Shown: positions 1 to 6,958 of the stretch, in pieces
How positions within the stretch are numbered: the stretch's first letter is position 1
Layout: the number at the start of each line of letters is the position of its first letter
Assembly (NCBI RefSeq): GCF_937858865.1
Contig: NZ_CALLYO010000280.1
Coordinates: 1-18,948, forward strand
Direction of reading: 5' to 3'
DNA: 18,948 nucleotides
Source: an uncultured Amaricoccus sp.
GTDB lineage: Bacteria > Pseudomonadota > Alphaproteobacteria > Rhodobacterales > Rhodobacteraceae
Notes under the pieces: generated by a model
Databases searched by the model: none
What the model was told of the DNA's origin: nothing
The model's input: only the letters and a program-made list of their open reading frames with translations
Program-made: the position numbers and the translations under genes

Positions 1-70
1 CCTATCTGCCGGAATGCGTCGCACAGGGGAGGCCGCGACCGGATTTGATCCCCGTTCACGCCCGAAATGT

Positions 71-1228
71 TCAGTCGGAGCCGGGACCGTCACCGAGCTG
101 GAACCGCTCGAACCGCCCCAGCGCCTCCTCGATCGCCGGCCGGTCCGCCTCGCCGCCGTCCCCCACCCAGGTCCACTTCTGCATCAGAAGCTTCCCCGCC
201 GCCCGGTCGGCCTTGAGGTCGATCGCCGCCACGATCCGGTCGCCCTTCAGCACCGGGAGGGCGAAATAGCCGAGCACCCGCTTCTCCTTCGGCAGATAGG
301 CCTCGAAGAGATGGTCGTAGCCGAAGAAGAGCCTCAGCCGCCTGCGCTGGATGACCAGCGGATCGAACGGCGAGAGGAGATGCACCACCCCCTCCGCCGC
401 CTCCGGCACCTCCGTCCCCCGCGCCATCCAGTGCATCTGCCGCCCGGCCCCCTCCACCGCCACCGGCAGCAGCTTCCGCCGCGCCACCCGCGCCTCGACC
501 GCCGCCGCCACCGCCTTCTTCCGCTTCGCATCGAGGTGGCAGACCGACTCGAGGCTCACGATCCCCTGCGCCCCGAGCGCCCGGTCGAGCAGATACTCGA
601 CGACCTGCGCCTCCGACGCCGGCCTCGGCTTCCGCGCCCAGCCGAAATGCCGGTCGACCAGCTCGTAGCTCTTCACCATCCCCGCCCGCTCGCTGACCGT
701 CAGCAGCCCGGCGAAGAAGGCCATCTGCAGCGCCCGCTTCGACGGCTTTCGGCTCGCCCAGGGGTGGTCCTTCTCCACCAGTTCGTCGTCGTCGATGTCG
801 CGGATCGAGAGCGCCCCCTCCCGCCGCACCCGCGCCACGATCTGCCGCAGCTCGGCGGGCGTCACCGCGCCGAACCACTTCACCGGGTTCTCCCGGTGCC
901 GCGCCATGTCGGCCATGAAGAAGCGGAAGTCCCGCGTCGGGATATAGGCGAGCGCATGCGTCCAGTATTCGAAGACCGACTTCTCGACGCTGAGCGCCCG
1001 GTGCAGATCCTCCCGCCGGTACGCGGGGATCCGCGCCCAGAGGATATGGTGGTGCGACCGCTCGATCACGTTGATCGTGTCGATCTGCACGTAGCCGAGA
1101 TGCTCGACCGCCGCCCGGACCGCCTCCGCCCCCGCCCCGAACGGCGCCGCCTCGTCGAGCCGCTGCGCCCGGATCCAGATCCGCCGCGCCTCGGCCGCCG
1201 AGAGGGTCGCCGGCGCCGGCGCCCGCAC
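71..1228 (-). CDS. YcaQ-family DNA glycosylase (winged-helix, HTH_42/DUF1006)
   Basis: The protein looks like the crosslink-repair DNA glycosylase family of AlkZ and E. coli YcaQ, which are winged-helix enzymes that excise alkylated or crosslinked bases. The N-terminal helix LSAAEARRIWIRAQRLDE is followed by LGYVQIDTINVIERSHHHILWAR. Its QID (Q48, D50 from the start chosen here) matches the catalytic Q-x-D motif of the YcaQ branch rather than the Q-x-Q of AlkZ. The C-terminal part (LLSPFDPLVIQRRRLRLFFGYDHLFEAYLPKEKRVLGYF) is the most conserved stretch of the family. At about 385 aa it has the normal length. I chose the GTG at 1228 because GAGGTGG sits 5 nt upstream. A GTG at 1234 is possible. 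The ATG at 1309 has no ribosome binding site and would run through a dispersed intergenic repeat. It lies downstream of the dat operon on the same strand, behind a hairpin. Confidence 0.85.
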   Translation of the reverse strand: MRAPAPATLSAAEARRIWIRAQRLDEAAPFGAGAEAVRAAVEHLGYVQIDTINVIERSHHHILWARIPAYRREDLHRALSVEKSVFEYWTHALAYIPTRDFRFFMADMARHRENPVKWFGAVTPAELRQIVARVRREGALSIRDIDDDELVEKDHPWASRKPSKRALQMAFFAGLLTVSERAGMVKSYELVDRHFGWARKPRPASEAQVVEYLLDRALGAQGIVSLESVCHLDAKRKKAVAAAVEARVARRKLLPVAVEGAGRQMHWMARGTEVPEAAEGVVHLLSPFDPLVIQRRRLRLFFGYDHLFEAYLPKEKRVLGYFALPVLKGDRIVAAIDLKADRAAGKLLMQKWTWVGDGGEADRPAIEEALGRFERFQLGDGPGSD

Positions 1229-1287
1229 CGCCACCTCACGCCCCCCGCGCGGGGCGAAAGGCCCGGTCAACCTTCCTTTCGGAGTGA

Positions 1288-1347
1288 TTAACGCGCGCCG
1301 AAATCCCATATGAAATCAATGTGATGGCGATCCGGGCACGCGTGCCC
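1288..1347. repeat. Spaced intergenic repeat, copy 1
   Basis: This segment carries TTAACGC (1288-1294), ATCAATG (1315-1321), TGGC (1325-1328) and the palindromic core GCACGCGTGC (1336-1345). All four blocks recur with exactly the same spacing at 6888-6945, while the bases between them differ. Both copies lie just past the 3' end of a minus-strand gene. Confidence 0.6.
1334..1347 (-). terminator. Palindromic hairpin behind the dat operon
   Basis: GGGCACG/CGTGCCC is a perfect 14-base palindrome beginning 11 bases after the stop codon of the transaminase gene. No T-run follows, so termination by a GC-only stem is inferred. It shares its 10-base core with the palindrome at 6929-6952. Confidence 0.4.
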
Positions 1348-1357
1348 ACCCGTGCCC

Positions 1358-2212
1358 TCATGTCGCCCGCGCCCGGCTCTCCTCGATGTAGATCTCGCGC
1401 AGCCGCCGCGTCACCGGCCCCGGCGTCCCGTCCCCGATCGCCGTCCCGTCGATCTCCACCACCGGCGTCACGAACCCCGAGGCCGAGGTATAGAAGGCCT
1501 CCGCCGCCCCCTTCGCCTCCGCGACGGTGAACTTCCGCTCCTCGACCCGGACCTGCGCCTCCCGGGCATAGGCGATCACCGCCGCCCGGGTGATCCCGTG
1601 CAGGATCGACTCCGACAGCTCCCGCGTCACCACCACCCCGTCCCGGGTCACGATCCAGGCGTTGTTCGAGGTCCCCTCGGTGACGAAGCCGTCCTCGACC
1701 ATCCAGGCGTCGTCCTTGCCCGCCTTCTTCGCCATCATCTTGCACATCGACGGCGCGAGCAGCTGCACCGTCTTGATGTCCCGCCGCCCCCAGCGGATGT
1801 CCGGCACCGAGATCACCCGGATCCCCTCCCGCCCCGAGGGCGCATCGACCAGCGCCTTCGCCTGGGTGAAGAGCACGAGGCTCGGGCGCGGCTCGGCCGG
1901 CCAGGCGAAGTCCCGGTCCGCCGCCCCCCGCGTCGCCTGCAGATAGACCATCCCCTCGACGAGCCGGTTCCGCGCCACCAGCTCGCGGTGGATCGCCTCG
2001 ATCTCCGCGTCCTCCGCCGGCGCCGGCATCTCGAGCGCGGCGAGCGAGCGGTGCAGCCGGCGCAGGTGGCCGGGAAAGTCCACCAGCTTCCCCTCCAGCA
2101 CGCTCGTCACCTCGTAGACCCCGTCGGCGAACAGGAACCCCCGGTCGAAGACCGAGATCCGCGCTTCCTCCTCCGGCACATAGGCGCCGTTCACATGGAC
2201 GATCCGGCTCAT
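1358..2212 (-). CDS. dat: D-amino-acid transaminase (PLP fold type IV)
   Basis: This is a 284-aa class IV aminotransferase, interconverting D-amino acids and 2-oxo acids, usually with 2-oxoglutarate/D-glutamate as the second pair. The N-terminal signature is VFDRGFLFADGVYEV (21-35), then HLRRLHRSL. The PLP lysine is K147 in RRDIKTVQLL, and E179 lies in the VTEGTSNN cofactor-binding loop. K147 and E179 keep the K145/E177 spacing of the Bacillus enzyme, and length matches. Branched-chain aminotransferase or aminodeoxychorismate lyase are the alternatives; the short length and the neighbours favour the D-specific enzyme. The ATG at 2212 has GGGGGTGAG directly upstream and lies 1 base past the dgcA stop, so it is translationally coupled as the last gene of the operon. 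Confidence 0.85.
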   Translation of the reverse strand: MSRIVHVNGAYVPEEEARISVFDRGFLFADGVYEVTSVLEGKLVDFPGHLRRLHRSLAALEMPAPAEDAEIEAIHRELVARNRLVEGMVYLQATRGAADRDFAWPAEPRPSLVLFTQAKALVDAPSGREGIRVISVPDIRWGRRDIKTVQLLAPSMCKMMAKKAGKDDAWMVEDGFVTEGTSNNAWIVTRDGVVVTRELSESILHGITRAAVIAYAREAQVRVEERKFTVAEAKGAAEAFYTSASGFVTPVVEIDGTAIGDGTPGPVTRRLREIYIEESRARAT

Positions 2213-2213
2213 C

Positions 2214-3179
2214 TCACCCCCAGAGCTCCGGCGTGGAAGGATGCACGCCCCGCGCGTCGTAGACCAGCGGATGCGCCCGGTCACGCGCCAGGAGCAGCGG
2301 CCCGTCGAGATCGGCATAGGCCGCCCCCTGCGCCACGAGCACCGCCGGCGCCATGGCGAGCGAGGTGCCGACCATGCAGCCGACCATCACCCCGAACCCC
2401 GCCGCCCGCGCCGCCTCGCGCAGCGCCAGCGCCTCGGTCAGCCCGCCCGTCTTGTCGAGCTTCACGTTGACCAGGTCGTATCGCCCAGCGAGCCCGGCCA
2501 GGCTCGCCCGGTCGTGGCAGCTCTCGTCGGCGCAGACCGGCAGCGGCCGCGCCATCTCGCCCAGCGCCGCGTCCTCCCCCGCCGGCAGCGGCTGCTCCAC
2601 CATCTCGACCCCGAGCCGCACCAGCACCGGCGCCAGCGCCGCATATTCCTCCGCCGTCCACCCCTCGTTCGCGTCCACGATGATCCGCGCCCGCGGCGCC
2701 CCGGCCCTCACCGCCTCGAGCCGCGCCACGTCGCCCTCGCCGCCGAGCTTGATCTTGAGCAGCGGCCGGTGCGCGTGCCTCGCCGCCTGCGCCCGCATCG
2801 CCTCCGGCGTGTCGAGCGACAGCGTGTAGGCCGTCACCTCCGGCCCCGGTTCGGCCAGCCCGGCCAGCTGCCAGACCCGCCGCCCCGCCCGCTTCGCCTC
2901 CAGGTCCCAGAGCGCGCAGTCGACCGCGTTCCGCGCCGCCCCCGGCGGCAGCAGCCCCTGCAGCGCCGCCCGGTCGAGCCTCTCCGGCAGCCCCGCGACC
3001 TGCGCCGCCACGCTCTCCACCGTCTCGCCGTAGCGGGCGTAGGGCACGCACTCGCCCCGCCCGCGTGCGCCGCCTTCCTCCACCGTCACCGTCAGCACCC
3101 GCGCCTCGGTGCGCGACCCGCGGCTGATCCGGAAGACCCCGGCGATCGGGAAGCTCTCCGCCCGGACCTCGCGCCTCAT
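2214..3179 (-). CDS. dgcA: N-acetyl-D-glutamate racemase DgcA (enolase superfamily)
   Basis: This 321-aa protein belongs to the muconate-lactonising/dipeptide-epimerase branch of the enolase superfamily. Visible catalytic features are KIK (142-144, general base), the metal ligands D169 in VDANEGW, E195 in VEQPLP and D218 in ADESCHD, the second base region KLDKTGG (240-246, K243 or K240), GCMVGTS (267-273) and DLDGP (290-294). In other genomes the homologue beside a DUF1611 protein is DgcA, which racemises N-acetyl-D-glutamate to N-acetyl-L-glutamate in D-glutamate catabolism. By motifs alone it could be an L-Ala-D/L-Glu dipeptide epimerase; the adjacent dgcN makes the DgcA role more likely. 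Its ATG overlaps the dgcN stop by four bases (ATGA). Confidence 0.85.
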   Translation of the reverse strand: MRREVRAESFPIAGVFRISRGSRTEARVLTVTVEEGGARGRGECVPYARYGETVESVAAQVAGLPERLDRAALQGLLPPGAARNAVDCALWDLEAKRAGRRVWQLAGLAEPGPEVTAYTLSLDTPEAMRAQAARHAHRPLLKIKLGGEGDVARLEAVRAGAPRARIIVDANEGWTAEEYAALAPVLVRLGVEMVEQPLPAGEDAALGEMARPLPVCADESCHDRASLAGLAGRYDLVNVKLDKTGGLTEALALREAARAAGFGVMVGCMVGTSLAMAPAVLVAQGAAYADLDGPLLLARDRAHPLVYDARGVHPSTPELWG

Positions 3180-4171
3180 GCGAGCGCGTCCACCAGCCGC
3201 CCCGCCCCCTGGCGGAACGGATCGACCGTCGGCAGCCCCAGCCGCGCCTCCGTCCCGGCGAGGAGCGCCAGCGCCGCCGCCTCGCCGAGCCCGGCGGTGT
3301 TGACCGACACGCCGACCACCCGCACCTCCGGGTTCACCATCCGCGCCATCTCGAGCGACAGCTCGCGCAACGCCTCGAGCGTCGGCAGCGGATAGCCCGG
3401 CAGCCCGCGCATGTGCGCCCGCGTCGGCTCGTGGCAGAGCACCAGCGCATCCGGCTGCCCGCCATGGATCAGCGCCAGCGTCACCCCGGAATAGGAGACG
3501 TGGAACAGGCTCCCCTGCCCCTCGATCAGGTCCCAGTGATCCTCATCATTGTCGGGCGTCAGCCACTCGATCGACCCGGCCATGAAGTCCGCCACCACCG
3601 CGTCGAGCGGCACCCCCGCGCCGGTGATCAGAATCCCCGTCTGCCCGGTGGCGCGGAAGGTTGCCTTCATCCCCCGCGCCCGCATCTCCCGCTCCATCGC
3701 GAGCGCGGTGTACATCTTGCCGACCGAACAGTCCGTCCCGACCGCCAGGCAGCGCCGGCCCTGCCGCCGCCGCCCGTCGGCGACCGGATAGCGATGCGGC
3801 GGCACGCGCACGTCGTGCAGCCGCCGCCCGTGCGCCATCGCCGCGGCGACGAGCTCCGATTCGTCGCGCAGGAGGTTGTGCAGCCCCGAGGCGATGTCCA
3901 TCCCCTGCGCCATCGCCTCGGTCAGCACGCTGATCCAGGCCGGCGAGATCACCCCGCCGCGGTTCGCGACCCCGACCACCAGCGTCCTCGCCCCGGCGGC
4001 CACCGCCTCGGCGATGCCCATGTCCGGCAGGCCGAGGTCGGCGTTGCAGCCCTGCATCCGGTACTGGCCGATCGCGCTCTCCGGCCGCCAGTCGCGGATC
4101 CCCTGCGCCACCTTGGCCGCGAGCGGATCGGCAGCGTCGCCGAGGAAGAGCAGATAGGGCGCCGCGATCAT
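3176..4171 (-). CDS. dgcN: D-glutamate N-acetyltransferase DgcN (DUF1611)
   Basis: This 331-aa protein of the DUF1611 family has an N-terminal Rossmann-like part (LLFLGDAAD..., GVANRGGVISPAW at 67-79). A C-terminal P-loop domain follows, with Walker A GTDCSVGK at 145-152 and later motifs TGQTGI (175-180), DFMAGSIEW (195-203), IEGQGSLFHVSYSGVTLALIHG (217-237) and HEPTR (247-251). DgcN is known to acetylate D-glutamate from acetyl-CoA, supplying the DgcA substrate. The ATG at 4171 overlaps the stop of the upstream small gene by four bases, and it overlaps dgcA by four at its end, so the three are tightly coupled. A longer frame upstream of the ATG is just the shadow of the 96-aa gene. Confidence 0.87.
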   Translation of the reverse strand: MIAAPYLLFLGDAADPLAAKVAQGIRDWRPESAIGQYRMQGCNADLGLPDMGIAEAVAAGARTLVVGVANRGGVISPAWISVLTEAMAQGMDIASGLHNLLRDESELVAAAMAHGRRLHDVRVPPHRYPVADGRRRQGRRCLAVGTDCSVGKMYTALAMEREMRARGMKATFRATGQTGILITGAGVPLDAVVADFMAGSIEWLTPDNDEDHWDLIEGQGSLFHVSYSGVTLALIHGGQPDALVLCHEPTRAHMRGLPGYPLPTLEALRELSLEMARMVNPEVRVVGVSVNTAGLGEAAALALLAGTEARLGLPTVDPFRQGAGRLVDALA

Positions 4172-4458
4172 GCCGGATCCGCGAAGTCGCGCGGCGGCGC
4201 CGGGCGCGATTCGGTGCGCCGCTTGAAGGCGCAGCGCAGGTAGGGCCCCTCGGGCGCCGCAAGCACGATCAGGCACTGGGCGACGTGCCGGTCGCCGTCG
4301 AAGATGTCGGCGAAGCCGCGCGGCACGCACCCGTCCTGCGCGTCGATCAGGCAGCCGTCCATACCCATGGCCACGACCGGGAAGCGCCGCCCCCCGCACT
4401 CCATCACGAGCCGCGGGTTGCTGCGCCCGGCGTCGAAGCCGATCGCGATCTCATCCAA
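4168..4458 (-). CDS. Small unknown protein, first gene of the dgc operon
   Basis: I do not recognise a named family. From the TTG at 4458 the product is 96 aa. It begins with a short strand-rich stretch (EIAIGFDAGRSN), continues with GGRRFPVVAMGMDGCLIDA and GFADIFDGDRHVAQCLIVLAAP, and ends basic and proline-rich. The alternating beta-strand character recalls a PilZ-like small barrel, but I see no c-di-GMP binding motif, so that is only an impression. The TTG is preferred because AGGGG lies about 8 bases upstream and because the in-frame ATG at 4524 would fall upstream of the likely transcription start. It overlaps dgcN by ATGA, which argues for a linked function. It has four cysteines, no signal peptide and no membrane segment. 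Confidence 0.65.
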   Translation of the reverse strand: MDEIAIGFDAGRSNPRLVMECGGRRFPVVAMGMDGCLIDAQDGCVPRGFADIFDGDRHVAQCLIVLAAPEGPYLRCAFKRRTESRPAPPRDFADPA

Positions 4459-4503
4459 TGCCGCGCCCCTTTCGCGCTTCGCGTCCCGGGATCGTTCGGC
4501 CGC

Positions 4504-4531
4504 AGGATATTGTCCGGCAAGCACAAAACAA
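4504..4531 (-). promoter_or_regulatory. Putative sigma70-type promoter of the dgc operon
   Basis: On the minus strand TTGTTT (4531-4526) and TATCCT (4509-4504) are separated by 16 bases, within the most AT-rich stretch of the divergent intergenic region. Transcription would start near 4497, about 40 bases before the TTG start codon. Confidence 0.4.
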
Positions 4532-4585
4532 GCGCGAACTGCCCTCCGCCCCCGACCACCCGCCCGCGCGGCGGAAACACTCCGT

Positions 4586-4609
4586 CCCGCCAGGCGGGCC
4601 TTTTCTTTT
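4586..4609 (+). terminator. Terminator-like hairpin with T-rich tail in the leader of the GST gene
   Basis: CCCGC-cag-GCGGG (4586-4598) is followed by CC and TTTTCTTTT, the only hairpin in the window with a real T-run. No plus-strand gene lies upstream, since the neighbour is divergent. It could end a short RNA or act as an attenuator in the leader of the gene starting at 4653. Confidence 0.4.
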
Positions 4610-4652
4610 CGCCGCGCAGCCGCAGGTTGACGCGAGCAGAAGGAGAAGGCGA

Positions 4653-5627
4653 ATGGGATATCTCGATGACGGCCTCTGGCGGGTCGGGTCGGTGGCGCCG
4701 CGCACCGCCGACGGCAGGTTCGTCCGGCAGGCGAGCCGGATCCGCAACTGGATCACCCGCGACGGCTCGCCCGGCCCGACCGGCCGGGGCGGGTTTCCCG
4801 CCGAGAGCGGCCGCTATCATCTCTACGTGTCGCTCGCCTGCCCCTGGGCGCACCGGACGCTCATCTTCCGCGAGCTCAAAGGGCTCGCGCCCCACGTCAG
4901 CGTGGACGTCGTCCATCCCTGGCTCGGCCCCGACGGATGGAGCTTCGATACCGACGCCGAGGGCTCGACCGGCGACCGGGTGAACGGCAAGCGCCTCCTG
5001 CGCGAGATCTACCTCGCCTCCGACCCGCAGGCGACCGGCAAGGTGAGCGTGCCGGTGCTCTGGGACAAGGCGGAGGGGGTGATCGTCTCGAACGAGTCGG
5101 CCGAGATCATCCGCATGTTCAACTCGGCCTTCGACGGCATCACCGGCAACCGGCTCGACTTCTGGCCCGAGGCGCTGCGCGAGGAAATCGACGCGGTCAA
5201 CGACCGGGTCTACCGCGGCCTCAACAACGGCGTCTATCGCGCCGGCTTCGCCCACTCGCAGGAGGCCTACGACGAGGCGGCGGCGGAGGTCTTCGCGACG
5301 CTCGACTGGCTCGAGGCGCGGCTCGGGCGGCAGCGCTACCTGCTCGGCGACCGGATCACCGAGGCGGACTGGCGGCTCGCCACCACGCTCTTCCGCTTCG
5401 ATCTCGTCTACCACGGGCACTTCAAGTGCAACCGCCGGCGGCTCGTCGACCATGCCGCGCTCTGGCCCTACGCGCGGGAGCTCTACCAGGTGCCGGGCGT
5501 GGCCGCGACGGTGAACTTCGGGCAGATCGCCCGGCACTACTACACCAGCCACGAGGGGATAAACCCGAGCCGCATCGTCCCGATCGGCCCCGACATCGAC
5601 TGGAGCGAACCGCACCGGCGCGGTTGA
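4653..5627 (+). CDS. Glutathionyl-hydroquinone reductase (Xi-class GST)
   Basis: This 324-aa protein is of the YqjG/ECM4/PcpF type, which reduces glutathionyl-hydroquinones with glutathione via a catalytic cysteine. The thioredoxin-fold half has YVSLACPWAHRTLIFRELKGL; C63 of CPWAHR corresponds to the catalytic Cys63 of E. coli YqjG. Other family landmarks are VSVPVLWDKAEGVIVSNESAEIIRMFN (glutathione site), the helical half with VYRGLNNGVYRAGFA, and LGDRITEADWRLATTLFRFD. The C-terminus FGQIARHYYTSHEGINPSRIVPIGP is typical. Length is within the usual 320-330 aa. The ATG is preceded by AGGAGAAGG. It stands alone between a divergent operon and the thiolase gene. Confidence 0.92.
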   Translation: MGYLDDGLWRVGSVAPRTADGRFVRQASRIRNWITRDGSPGPTGRGGFPAESGRYHLYVSLACPWAHRTLIFRELKGLAPHVSVDVVHPWLGPDGWSFDTDAEGSTGDRVNGKRLLREIYLASDPQATGKVSVPVLWDKAEGVIVSNESAEIIRMFNSAFDGITGNRLDFWPEALREEIDAVNDRVYRGLNNGVYRAGFAHSQEAYDEAAAEVFATLDWLEARLGRQRYLLGDRITEADWRLATTLFRFDLVYHGHFKCNRRRLVDHAALWPYARELYQVPGVAATVNFGQIARHYYTSHEGINPSRIVPIGPDIDWSEPHRRG

Positions 5628-5693
5628 GCGCTTGCATCCGGCCGCGGCAGGCAGGAGGGTACGCGCCGGATTGTACGGGAAAGGGACTTCGCC

Positions 5694-6872
5694 ATGGCAG
5701 ACGATATCGTGATTCTCGACGGGGCACGCACCGCGATCGGCACCTTCGGCGGCAGTCTGGCGGCGATCCCGCCGATCGCGCTGGCCGCCACCGCCGCGCG
5801 CGAGGCGCTGTCGCGCGCCGGGGTCGAGGGCGGGCAGATCGGCCACGTCGTCTTCGGCCATGTCATCAACACCGAGCCGCGCGACATGTACCTGAGCCGC
5901 GCCGCCGCGATCGAGGCGGGGGTGCCGGACACGGCGCCGGCGATGAACGTCAACCGGCTCTGCGGCTCCGGGGCGCAGGCGATCGTCTCCTGCGTGCAGG
6001 CGCTCTCGCTGGGCGATGCCGACTTCGCGCTCGCCGGCGGCGCCGAGAGCATGTCCCGCGCGCCCTACTCGCTGCCCGCGGCCCGCTGGGGGCAGAAGAT
6101 GGGCGATACCGCCGCCCTCGACATGATGGTCGGCGCGCTCACCTGCCCGTTCGGGACCGGCCACATGGGCGTGACGGCCGAGAACGTGGCGGCCGAGAAC
6201 CAGATCACCCGCGAGGCGCAGGACGCCTTCGCCCTCGAGAGCCAGAACCGCGCCCAGGCGGCGATCCGGGAAGGCCGCTTCGCCGACCAGATCGTGCCGG
6301 TCGAGGTGACGGTGAAGCGGGAGAAGGTCGGCTTCGCCACCGACGAGCACCCCAAGGCGACGACGGCCGAGGCGCTCGCCAAGCTCAGGCCCGCCTTCCG
6401 CAAGGAGGGCTCGGTCACCGCCGGCAACGCCAGCGGGCTGAACGACGGCGCCGGCGCCGTGGTTCTCGCCACCGCCGCCGCGGCGGAAAGGGCCGGCCTC
6501 GCGCCGAAGGCGCGCATCCTCGGCTATGCCGTGGCCGGGGTCCGGCCCGAGGTCATGGGCATCGGACCGATCCCCGCGGTGCAGAAGCTGCTCGAGCGGA
6601 CCGGGCTCACGGCCGACGACTTCGACGTCATCGAATCGAACGAGGCCTTCGCCGCCCAGGCGCTCGCGGTCAACAAGGGCCTCGGCCTCGACCCGGCGAA
6701 GGTGAACCCGAACGGCGGCGCCATCGCCCTCGGCCACCCGATCGGCGCCACCGGCGCCATCCTGACCATCAAGGCGCTCTACGAGCTGGCGCGGACCGGC
6801 GGCAGGAAGGGCCTCGTCACCATGTGCATCGGCGGCGGGCAGGGCATCGCGCTCGCCATCGAGCGGCTCTGA
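5694..6872 (+). CDS. bktB: Acetyl-CoA acetyltransferase / beta-ketothiolase
   Basis: This 392-aa biosynthetic-type thiolase condenses two acetyl-CoA to acetoacetyl-CoA, or cleaves and condenses longer 3-ketoacyl-CoA. The nucleophile is C90 in NRLCGSGAQA, with H348 in GHPIGATGA and C378 in CIGGGQG, the same spacing as in PhaA. Segments such as HVVFGHVINTEPRDMYLSR and AGGAESMSRAPY resemble Cupriavidus BktB more than its PhaA, which suggests acceptance of C4-C6 substrates; this is inference from recall of the sequences. AAAGGGA precedes the ATG. The 66-base gap from the reductase gene allows co-transcription but the functions are unrelated. No phaB or phaC is present in the window. Confidence 0.9.
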   Translation: MADDIVILDGARTAIGTFGGSLAAIPPIALAATAAREALSRAGVEGGQIGHVVFGHVINTEPRDMYLSRAAAIEAGVPDTAPAMNVNRLCGSGAQAIVSCVQALSLGDADFALAGGAESMSRAPYSLPAARWGQKMGDTAALDMMVGALTCPFGTGHMGVTAENVAAENQITREAQDAFALESQNRAQAAIREGRFADQIVPVEVTVKREKVGFATDEHPKATTAEALAKLRPAFRKEGSVTAGNASGLNDGAGAVVLATAAAAERAGLAPKARILGYAVAGVRPEVMGIGPIPAVQKLLERTGLTADDFDVIESNEAFAAQALAVNKGLGLDPAKVNPNGGAIALGHPIGATGAILTIKALYELARTGGRKGLVTMCIGGGQGIALAIERL

Positions 6873-6887
6873 ATCCTTGCGACGGGG

Positions 6888-6952
6888 TTAACGCCGCAAC
6901 GATCTTGCCCTAAGATCAATGCCTTGGCCGGAGTCGCACGCGTGCGACTCCG
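6888..6952. repeat. Spaced intergenic repeat, copy 2
   Basis: TTAACGC (6888-6894), ATCAATG (6915-6921), TGGC (6925-6928) and GCACGCGTGC (6936-6945) repeat the blocks of 1288-1345 at identical spacing, a constant offset of 5600 bases. The intervening bases are not conserved. Confidence 0.6.
6929..6952. terminator. Perfect 24-base palindrome between convergent genes
   Basis: The arm CGGAGTCGCACG (6929-6940) is mirrored exactly by 6941-6952. It lies 56 bases after the thiolase stop and 6 bases after the stop of the convergent DUF2189 gene, so a bidirectional terminator is likely although no T-run follows. Each arm holds a GANTC site. Confidence 0.55.
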
Positions 6953-6958
6953 TGCCGC

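Noticed and set aside
1..70. Start of the window before the glycosylase stop codon
   Set aside because: Seventy bases with no supported gene end, RNA or hairpin.
4404..6737. 777-codon minus-strand open frame across the reductase and thiolase genes
   Set aside because: Antisense to two recognised enzymes and without any conserved motif.
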